NCBI GenBank assembly: GCA_017656255.1
Contig: JACDOE010000008.1
Coordinates: 1 to 64,000 of the forward strand
Length of the DNA: 64,000 bases
DNA from: Bacillaceae bacterium
GTDB lineage: Bacteria; Bacillota; Bacilli; JACDOE01
Reading direction: 5' to 3'
Below the pieces are notes generated by a model. It was not told the origin of the DNA, did no database searches, and worked only from the letters and a program-made list of their open reading frames with translations. Of this stretch, positions 57,955 to 64,000 are shown one piece after another. Every line of letters starts with the position of its first letter. Within the stretch, counting starts at the first letter, position 1. The position numbers and the translations under genes were made by a program.

Positions 57955-58743
57955 ATGAGAAAATCATGGCTGGCTATTTTAAGTCTAGTACTGTTATTAT
58001 CCGTTTTTACAGCAGGTTGCGGCACCTCGGAAGAACCTTCCGGTTCGGGCGGAGAGAAAGAAACATTCTCTTTTGCTATGAGTGGCCTGTACAAGCCATT
58101 CAATTTTAAAGAAGATGGTGAACTGGTCGGATTTGATGTGGAGATCGGAACAGAAATTGCCAAACGTATGGGCATGGAACCAGACCCGGTGACGAACCCC
58201 TGGGAATCAATCATTCCGGGATTAACCACCAACAAGTATGATGCAATTATTGGAAGTATGGCGATCACCGAAGAGAGACTGGAAAAGGTTAATTTTTCCC
58301 GTCCCTATTACCGTTCAGGCGCCCAGATTTTTGTAAGCGCCGACAATGATGAAATCAAATCGGCGGATGACCTCAAGGGAAAAGTGATCGGCGTTGTTAA
58401 AGCCAGTACGTTTAAAGACGTGGCGATGGAGTACACGGATCAGGTGAAGGAATATGACAGTGATCTGACCGCTCTGAACGACCTTCCGTCCGGACGAATT
58501 GATGCCGTCATCACCGATCAGATGGTAGGACTTCGCATGATCAAGGAAGGAGCAGTCGACATCAAAGACGTTGGCGAACCGCTGTGGGTGGATGAAATGG
58601 GAATCGCTGTTCGCAAAGAAGATGAAGCCTTACTTGAAAACATTAATAAAGCGCTCGAATCCATGATCGAAGACGGCACCTATGAAGAAATCAGCAAAAA
58701 ATGGTTCGGACGCAGTATTCTGGGTGAAGAATACGCCAAGTAA
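57955..58743 (+). CDS. Amino-acid ABC transporter substrate-binding lipoprotein
   Basis: 262 residues. Signal peptide with lipobox FTAGC (Cys at about 22), then an SBP_bac_3 fold: GLYKPFNFKEDGELVGFDVEI, YDAIIGSMAITEERLEKVNFS and ADDLKGKVIGVVKAST. These proteins capture polar amino acids; the ligand cannot be told. AAAGGGGGA precedes ATG 57955. A terminator-like hairpin separates it from the permease gene. Confidence 0.93.
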   Translation: MRKSWLAILSLVLLLSVFTAGCGTSEEPSGSGGEKETFSFAMSGLYKPFNFKEDGELVGFDVEIGTEIAKRMGMEPDPVTNPWESIIPGLTTNKYDAIIGSMAITEERLEKVNFSRPYYRSGAQIFVSADNDEIKSADDLKGKVIGVVKASTFKDVAMEYTDQVKEYDSDLTALNDLPSGRIDAVITDQMVGLRMIKEGAVDIKDVGEPLWVDEMGIAVRKEDEALLENINKALESMIEDGTYEEISKKWFGRSILGEEYAK

Positions 58744-58767
58744 ATCGGGAATTTAATTTTATAAATA

Positions 58768-58807
58768 TAAAAAGAGGTGCGCCCGGCTGAGCGCACTCTC
58801 TTTTTCT
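58768..58807 (+). terminator. Intra-operon terminator between binding protein and permease
   Basis: AAAGAG-GTGCGC pairs with GCGCAC-T-CTCTTT (one bulge), followed by TTTTT. Partial termination here would give more binding protein than permease. Confidence 0.75.
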
Positions 58808-58833
58808 AAACGGGAATCGAGGTGACAGGACAC

Positions 58834-59493
58834 TTGGAATTATTTGAGGTATTCTGGGAAACAAAGTCTTTTTTTGTCACGGCAACCTGGTTAACGATTA
58901 GAGTGACGGCAACATCATTAATTATCGGTGTGTTTATCGGTCTTATTTTTGCCTTTTTCAAGATTTCCAGTTCGCGACTGTTAAATGGGATTGCCAATGT
59001 GTATATCACCATCATTCGGGGAACGCCACTGATTGTGCAGATATTTGTTTTATATTATGGAATCTATAAACTGGTTGCCCTGTCCGGATTCTGGGCCGGC
59101 GCTCTCGGTTTGGCCATTCACAACGGGGCGTATATTACGGAGATTTTCCGCGGCACCATCCAGTCCATTGATAAAGGGCAGATGGAAGCGGCCCGCTCCC
59201 TGGGCATGTCCTATTTTCTTGCGATGAGGCGTATCATTCTTCCTCAGGCTTTTAAAAGAGCCATCCCTCCTCTTGGAAATCAGTTTATCATCGGTCTGAA
59301 AGATTCGTCACTGGTTGCTTACATCGGAATGAATGAGATCTGGGGAACAGCACTCAGTGAAGCAGCAGCTTCGTTAAAAATGTTATCGACATACGCTGTA
59401 GCCGGTTTTTATTACCTCGTGATTGTCATGATTTTCTCTTACCTGGTCAGCCGGCTGGAAAAACGGCTGGATGTTGAAAAAAGCAGAGGGTGA
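58834..59493 (+). CDS. Amino-acid ABC transporter permease
   Basis: 219 residues with about five membrane segments and the HisM/HEQ-type pattern [19 protein letters not shown]. The coupling loop shows as [23 protein letters not shown] (EAA motif). The start may be GTG 58822 or TTG 58834; GAGGTG at 58819-58824 fits the latter. It ends five bases before the ATPase start. Confidence 0.92.
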   Translation: MELFEVFWETKSFFVTATWLTIRVTATSLIIGVFIGLIFAFFKISSSRLLNGIANVYITIIRGTPLIVQIFVLYYGIYKLVALSGFWAGALGLAIHNGAYITEIFRGTIQSIDKGQMEAARSLGMSYFLAMRRIILPQAFKRAIPPLGNQFIIGLKDSSLVAYIGMNEIWGTALSEAAASLKMLSTYAVAGFYYLVIVMIFSYLVSRLEKRLDVEKSRG

Positions 59494-59498
59494 AGCCA

Positions 59499-60221
59499 AT
59501 GATTGAAGTGCAGAAACTAAACAAATATTTTGGAGAGCTGCATGTATTGAAAGATGTGGATTTTAACGTCAATGAACGGGAAGTCGTGGTACTCATCGGA
59601 GCAAGCGGATCTGGCAAAAGTACCCTGCTTCGGTGTCTCAATTTTCTGGAGATGAAGGACAGCGGAAGCATTTATATTAATGGCGAATTAATTGAGCCTG
59701 ATCAGGTCAACCTCAACAAAATACGGGAAAACGTGGGAATGGTATTTCAACATTTTAACCTGTTTCCACATATGAATGTACTGGAGAACGTTATTGAGGC
59801 TCCGGTCCATGTTAAAAAGATAGACAAAAATGAAGCGATTAAACAGGCGAAGGATCTGTTGCAAAAGGTAGGGCTTGAAGATAAGGCGGAAGCTTACCCG
59901 TCCCATTTGTCCGGCGGCCAGAAGCAACGGGTGGCAATTGCACGGGCCCTTGCCATGAAACCGGATATCATGCTGTTTGATGAACCGACATCCGCGCTCG
60001 ACCCCGAACTGGTGGGGGAAGTTTTGCAGGCGATGAAAAACCTGGCGCGTGAAGGGATGACCATGGTGGTGGTCACGCATGAAATGGGATTTGCACGGGA
60101 AATGGCGGATAAAGTGGTGGTGATGGATCAGGGCCGTATCATTGAAGAGGGCGATCCGGAACACATATTCTCTAATCCGCAAAACCCCAGAACGCAACAA
60201 TTTTTAAGCCAGGTTTTGTAA
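59499..60221 (+). CDS. Amino-acid ABC transporter ATP-binding protein
   Basis: 240 residues. Walker [10 protein letters not shown] (about 33-41), signature [15 protein letters not shown], Walker [16 protein letters not shown] and the switch His in [10 protein letters not shown] mark a polar-amino-acid uptake ATPase (GlnQ type). GAGGGTG supports ATG 59499. Completes the binding protein-permease-ATPase set. Confidence 0.95.
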   Translation: MIEVQKLNKYFGELHVLKDVDFNVNEREVVVLIGASGSGKSTLLRCLNFLEMKDSGSIYINGELIEPDQVNLNKIRENVGMVFQHFNLFPHMNVLENVIEAPVHVKKIDKNEAIKQAKDLLQKVGLEDKAEAYPSHLSGGQKQRVAIARALAMKPDIMLFDEPTSALDPELVGEVLQAMKNLAREGMTMVVVTHEMGFAREMADKVVVMDQGRIIEEGDPEHIFSNPQNPRTQQFLSQVL

Positions 60222-60307
60222 CTGAAAAAAAGGAAAGAGCAAGCGCATGTCGAAAAAATAAATAAGGAATACTGTTCTCATAAAAGACTGAACTGGAGGA
60301 TGACATC

Positions 60308-61006
60308 ATGAACCAGCCGATCCCGTTTGCCGTCATATTTGATATGGACGGCACCCTTTTTCAGACGGAACAGGTCGCTGTCAGGGCATTTCGTCGGACT
60401 TTCGAGCATATGAAGGAAGAAGGGCTGATCAAAGGAAAGTCCCCGAGTGATCAGGAGATTAAAAGTGTTTTCGGTATGACGATGGAACAAATCTGGCAGA
60501 CATTGTTTCCGGATGAATCGGCTGAGATAAGGTCAAAGGCGGACCGGCTGATGTTGGAATATGAAATTGACGAACTCGGGAAGGGCAACGGGTCTCTTTA
60601 TCCCGGTGTCGTGGACACACTGACCCGGTTTGAACGGGAGGGAATCCCATTATTTATTGCCAGTAACGGCCTGGATGAGTACATCCGTTCAGTTGCCCGC
60701 CATATGGATATTGAGAGTTATTTCAAGGATTTTTACAGTGCCGGCCGATTTCAGACCCGCTCCAAAGATCAGCTAGTGGCCCGGCTGATACGGGACTATC
60801 ATATCGAAAACGGTGTGATGGTAGGGGACCGCAGCTCTGACATTGAGGCGGGGCGTGCCAATCACCTGTTTACCGTTGGTTGCCGGTTCGGCTTTTCTTC
60901 TCCGGACGAAATCAAAGAGGCTGATCTTCTGATCGAGAGGTTTGCCGATATGATCCCCCCTGTACTGGAATATCAAAAACGTATTAAAAACAGCCAGCTG
61001 CATTAA
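60308..61006 (+). CDS. HAD family phosphatase
   Basis: 232 residues. Motif I FDMDGTLFQTE (about 11-21), a helical cap, motif II FIASNGL, motif III lysine in RSKDQLV and motif IV GDRSSDIEAGR. It resembles phosphoglycolate phosphatase/PpaX-type enzymes, but the substrate is open. CTGGAGGA precedes ATG 60308. A terminator overlaps its end. Confidence 0.88.
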   Translation: MNQPIPFAVIFDMDGTLFQTEQVAVRAFRRTFEHMKEEGLIKGKSPSDQEIKSVFGMTMEQIWQTLFPDESAEIRSKADRLMLEYEIDELGKGNGSLYPGVVDTLTRFEREGIPLFIASNGLDEYIRSVARHMDIESYFKDFYSAGRFQTRSKDQLVARLIRDYHIENGVMVGDRSSDIEAGRANHLFTVGCRFGFSSPDEIKEADLLIERFADMIPPVLEYQKRIKNSQLH

Positions 61007-61030
61007 AACAGGCTGTTTTTCTTTTCCCCG
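60985..61030 (+). terminator. Terminator of the HAD gene
   Basis: AAAAACAGCC (60986-60995) and GGCTGTTTTT (61011-61020) are exact complements and run into TTTTTCTTTT. Confidence 0.85.
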
Positions 61031-61068
61031 ATTGAAAGCATGAAAATTGGCAAAAATACCTTAATAGG

Positions 61069-61127
61069 TTGCGAAAATCGTGAAAACGCATTATAATGAA
61101 AATCAAGAAAAGTCAAAGAAAGTCAAA
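61069..61127 (+). promoter_or_regulatory. ctsR promoter with CtsR operator
   Basis: TTGCGA (61069-61074) and TATAAT (61092-61097) are 17 bp apart. AGTCAAAGAAAGTCAAA at 61111-61127 matches the CtsR heptad repeat RGTCAAANANRGTCAAA exactly and covers the region just after the predicted start. This predicts autoregulation of the heat-shock operon. Confidence 0.92.
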
Positions 61128-61156
61128 GTCAATCGGTGTGTTTTGGGGGGTGTAAC

Positions 61157-61630
61157 ATGCGGAATATTTCCGATATCATCGAGCATCATCTCAAACAAAT
61201 TATAGAAGAGAGCCAGAATGGTTATATTGAGATACAACGCAATGATATTGCCGGCAAATTCGAATGTGTCCCATCGCAGATCAATTATGTGATCAGTACC
61301 CGGTTTACGCTTGAAAAAGGCTACATTGTGGAAAGTAAACGGGGAGGCGGCGGCTACATTCGAATACGCAAAATAGATCTGGAAGACCATTCCAATCTGT
61401 TTCAGGTCATTAATGATTTGATCGGCAACAGTCTTAATCAATCCGCAGCGGAGGACATCATTCAACGTCTTTTGGATGAGAAAATCATCAATGAACGGGA
61501 AGCACGGATTATGAAATCTGCCGTATCCCGACAGGTTCTGCATTTCAGCATTCCGGTGCGGGACCAGTTGCGTGCCAAAATGCTCCGGGCTATGATCACA
61601 GCTGTATTTTCACAAAAAGGAGGGGAGTAA
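61157..61630 (+). CDS. ctsR: Class III heat-shock repressor CtsR
   Basis: 157 residues. N-terminal winged helix-turn-helix (about 1-70) with the heat-sensing glycine-rich loop RGGGGYIRI. It represses clp genes until heat or McsB-dependent inactivation. GGGGGGTG precedes ATG 61157; an earlier in-frame start at 61136 lies upstream of that site. Confidence 0.97.
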   Translation: MRNISDIIEHHLKQIIEESQNGYIEIQRNDIAGKFECVPSQINYVISTRFTLEKGYIVESKRGGGGYIRIRKIDLEDHSNLFQVINDLIGNSLNQSAAEDIIQRLLDEKIINEREARIMKSAVSRQVLHFSIPVRDQLRAKMLRAMITAVFSQKGGE

Positions 61631-61632
61631 AC

Positions 61633-62151
61633 ATGCGTTGCCAGGAATGTGGCGAACGACCGGCAACCCTTCACTTTACAAAAATTGTAAATGGCGAAAA
61701 AACAGAATTGAATCTGTGTGAACAGTGTGCACAGGAAAAAGGTGATTTGTTAAATCAGGGCACGGATGCTTTCTCCATTCATCATTTGTTATCGGGTCTG
61801 ATGAACTTTGACCAGAATATCCCCACTGCTCCGGAGCGATCAGAGCGTGCGTTACGGTGTGAAACCTGCGGACTGACCTATAATCAGTTTGCCAAAAGCG
61901 GCAGGTTCGGCTGCAGTAACTGTTACAAAAGCTTCAGTCCGAAACTGGATCCCCTGTTTCGGCGCATTCACGGCAACACGACCCACAGCGGAAAAGTTCC
62001 CACCCGTGCCGGGGGACAGATTAAGCTGAAAAGGGAACTGCAATCCTTAAAAGATGAACTGAAACGCAGTATTGAGGAAGAAGCTTTTGAGCGTGCAGCC
62101 GAAATCAGAGACCAGATCCGGGAGCTCGAAAAGAAAATCGCGAGTGGTTAA
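61633..62151 (+). CDS. mcsA: McsA, activator of McsB
   Basis: 172 residues. Zinc modules CQEC...CEQC near the N terminus and CETC...CSNC around 76-98, then a UVR-type motif ([24 protein letters not shown]). It stimulates McsB kinase activity. The ATG follows the ctsR stop by two bases. Confidence 0.95.
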   Translation: MRCQECGERPATLHFTKIVNGEKTELNLCEQCAQEKGDLLNQGTDAFSIHHLLSGLMNFDQNIPTAPERSERALRCETCGLTYNQFAKSGRFGCSNCYKSFSPKLDPLFRRIHGNTTHSGKVPTRAGGQIKLKRELQSLKDELKRSIEEEAFERAAEIRDQIRELEKKIASG

Positions 62152-62165
62152 GAGGAGGGAACTGC

Positions 62166-63236
62166 ATGTCTCTTCAACGGTTTATGAAAGAAGCAGTCAG
62201 CGAATGGATGCGGGGAAAAGGCCCTGATTCCGATATTGTCATCAGCAGCCGAATTCGAATCGCCCGAAATCTGGTGGAGCATCCATTCCCCATGCTGGCT
62301 ACCGATAGCCAGCTGGAAGCCGTGATTGAAAAGGTTATCGGAGCAAGCGGGCAGGAGGCGTTTCAGCAACTGGGAGATTTTGAACTGGTGAAAATGGAAG
62401 ACCTGTCTGATCTGGAAAAACGGGTGTTGATCGAGAAACACCTGATCAGTCCCAATCTGGCCGAAGAGTCCCGAAAAGGCGCGGTCTTGCTGAGTAACAA
62501 TGAGTCGGTCAGTATCATGATCAATGAGGAAGATCATATTCGAATCCAGTGTTTGTTCCCCGGATTTCAATTAAAAGAAGCCTGGAATCTGGCCAATAAA
62601 ATAGACGACATCTTTGAAAAACAATTGGACTATGCCTTTGATGAAAAGAGAGGGTATTTGACCAGCTGTCCCACCAATGCCGGGACGGGGATTCGCGCAT
62701 CAGTGATGATGCACTTGCCCGCCCTGGTCATGACCCAGCAAATGAACCGGATTCTGTCGGCGATCGGCCAGGTCGGCCTGGTGGTCAGAGGGATTTACGG
62801 TGAAGGCAGTGAAGCGCTGGGAAATCTGTTCCAGGTCTCCAATCAGGTAACGCTGGGGCAGTCGGAACAGGAGATTATCGATAATCTGGAGAGTGTGGCG
62901 CGACAAATTGTGGAACAGGAACGAATGGCCCGAAAACAATTGATGGAAAAATCAAAAATTGTGCTGGAGGATAAGGTCTGCCGATCCTACGGCATTCTGC
63001 AGCATGCACGGGTCATCGAATCCAAGGAAGCGGCCCAGCGTTTGTCTGATCTGCGTCTGGGCATTGACCTGGGTATTATCAACAATGTTTCTGCAAATAT
63101 TTTAAATGAGTTGATGGTGATGACGCAGCCGGGATTCTTGCAACAATATTCCGGCCAGAAATTGACTCCTGAACAGCGTGATGAGAAGCGGGCCAGATTG
63201 ATCCGCGAAAGACTGTTGATTGAACACCACTCTTGA
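62166..63236 (+). CDS. mcsB: Protein arginine kinase McsB
   Basis: 356 residues of the phosphagen-kinase fold: [12 protein letters not shown] (about 26-37), NEEDHIRIQ, and [20 protein letters not shown]. It phosphorylates arginines and so marks proteins for ClpCP. AGAGGAGG precedes ATG 62166. Confidence 0.96.
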   Translation: MSLQRFMKEAVSEWMRGKGPDSDIVISSRIRIARNLVEHPFPMLATDSQLEAVIEKVIGASGQEAFQQLGDFELVKMEDLSDLEKRVLIEKHLISPNLAEESRKGAVLLSNNESVSIMINEEDHIRIQCLFPGFQLKEAWNLANKIDDIFEKQLDYAFDEKRGYLTSCPTNAGTGIRASVMMHLPALVMTQQMNRILSAIGQVGLVVRGIYGEGSEALGNLFQVSNQVTLGQSEQEIIDNLESVARQIVEQERMARKQLMEKSKIVLEDKVCRSYGILQHARVIESKEAAQRLSDLRLGIDLGIINNVSANILNELMVMTQPGFLQQYSGQKLTPEQRDEKRARLIRERLLIEHHS

Positions 63237-63286
63237 TACCGGGGAAACAATGCTTATTTTGATCTAAATCTGGAGGTGTGTAAATA

Positions 63287-64000
63287 ATGATGTTTGGACG
63301 ATTTACGGAGAGGGCCCAGAAGGTTCTGGCACTGGCACAGGAAGAAGCGGTACGGTTAGGGCATAAAAATATCGGAACCGAACATATCCTGCTTGGGCTC
63401 GTTCGTGAAGGAGAAGGGATTGCTGCCAAAGCACTACAGGCGCTGGGACTTGGACTGGACAAAATTCAGGGAGAAGTGGAAGCGTTAATCGGCCGGGGTG
63501 GCGAACAACCCAGCAATATCAACTATACCCCCCGGGCCAAAAAAGTGATTGAATTATCGATGGATGAAGCGCGCAAACTGGGTCATACTTATGTCGGAAC
63601 CGAACATATTTTACTCGGTTTGATTCGTGAAGGCGAAGGGGTTGCCGCGCGGGTGCTGAACAATCTGGATGTCAGCCTCAACAAGGCGCGTCAACAGGTC
63701 CTGCAACTGCTGGGAAGCAACGAAGCGATGTCCGGTAACCAGCAGGGTGGAAACAATGCATCTGCCAACACCCCGACACTGGATAGCCTGGCGCGTGACC
63801 TCACGGCCATTGCGCGTGAGGAAGGCCTGGATCCGGTGATCGGCCGGGAAAAAGAGATTGAACGGGTCATTCAGGTCCTGAGTCGCCGTACCAAAAACAA
63901 TCCCGTTCTAATCGGAGAACCCGGTGTCGGAAAAACGGCGATTGCCGAAGGGCTGGCGCAGCGTATCGTCAACAATGAAATTCCGGAAATTCTCCGCAAC
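63287..64000 (+). CDS. clpC: ClpC ATPase, N-terminal part (cut by window edge)
   Basis: The first 238 codons are present; about two thirds of the usual ~810 residues lie outside. The N-terminal double Clp repeat is intact ([15 protein letters not shown] and [15 protein letters not shown]), followed by a linker and the first AAA+ Walker A GEPGVGKT near residue 209. It is the unfoldase partner of ClpP. GGAGGTG precedes ATG 63287. Confidence 0.97.
   Translation, partial: MMFGRFTERAQKVLALAQEEAVRLGHKNIGTEHILLGLVREGEGIAAKALQALGLGLDKIQGEVEALIGRGGEQPSNINYTPRAKKVIELSMDEARKLGHTYVGTEHILLGLIREGEGVAARVLNNLDVSLNKARQQVLQLLGSNEAMSGNQQGGNNASANTPTLDSLARDLTAIAREEGLDPVIGREKEIERVIQVLSRRTKNNPVLIGEPGVGKTAIAEGLAQRIVNNEIPEILRN

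Overview
The window is a long, colinear piece of chromosome from an endospore-forming Bacillales bacterium. Gene order follows the origin-proximal region of Bacillus subtilis almost gene for gene: gin-yaaO-tmk-darA-yaaR-holB-ricT-yabA-trmN6-yazA-rsmI-abrB-metG-tatD-yabE-rnmV-ksgA-yabG-veg-sspF-ispE-purR-ridA-spoVG-glmU-prs-ctc-pth-fin-mfd-spoVT-yabM-yabN-rqcP-yabP-yabQ-divIC-yabR-tRNA-spoIIE-yabS-yabT-tilS-hprT-ftsH-coaX-hslO-ppiC-cysK-pabA-folP-folB-folK-yazB-dusB-greA-lysS-ctsR-mcsA-mcsB-clpC. The many sporulation genes (gin, yabG, sspF, spoVG, fin, spoVT, yabP, yabQ, spoIIE) mark a true spore former. Local departures (a T-box on metG, an HU gene after yabN, a PrsA-like gene after mfd, no pabB or pabC, no rRNA operon between lysS and ctsR) show it is not B. 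subtilis. The genus cannot be fixed from this sequence alone.

Layout. 1-471: no gene; short direct repeats that may be a transposon end. 0.5-9.2 kb: a divergent nucleotide-sugar-dehydrogenase-like gene, then gin, yaaO and a replication/RNA-modification block, all on the plus strand. 9.3-9.5 kb: abrB, the first minus-strand gene. 9.8-18 kb: a membrane protein, T-box-controlled metG, tatD, yabE, rnmV, ksgA, a YkuK-like gene and yabG. 18-25 kb: veg, sspF, ispE, purR, ridA, spoVG, glmU, prs, ctc, pth. 25-36.8 kb: fin, mfd, a PrsA-like lipoprotein, spoVT, then flippase, MazG, HU, RqcP, YabP/Q, DivIC and YabR. 36.9-37.5 kb: initiator tRNA and a structured intergenic region. 37.5-45.7 kb: spoIIE, yabS, yabT, tilS, hprT, ftsH. 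45.7-47.6 kb: a minus-strand island of two unusual membrane-protein genes. 47.7-57.7 kb: coaX, hslO, ppiC, cysK, a shortened folate operon, yazB, dusB, greA, lysS. 57.9-61 kb: an amino-acid ABC transporter and a HAD phosphatase where B. subtilis has rRNA genes. 61-64 kb: the CtsR heat-shock operon, running off the right edge inside clpC.

Much regulation is readable in the DNA: a Spo0A-type spoIIE promoter with a 21-bp spacer, a Spo0A box just downstream of the abrB promoter, sigma-F-like and sigma-G-like promoters before fin and spoVT, tandem sigma-A promoters before veg, PurR boxes before purR, a CtsR operator, and a Met T-box. The most interesting new signal is at ctc. A sigma-B-like promoter is placed so that one arm of a 9-bp inverted repeat, able to mask the ctc ribosome binding site, lies upstream of the predicted start of transcription. 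Read-through RNA from prs would carry the masking arm and sigma-B RNA would not. No CRISPR array, prophage, toxin-antitoxin or clearly novel multi-gene system was found; the remaining novelty is in a few divergent genes and non-coding elements.
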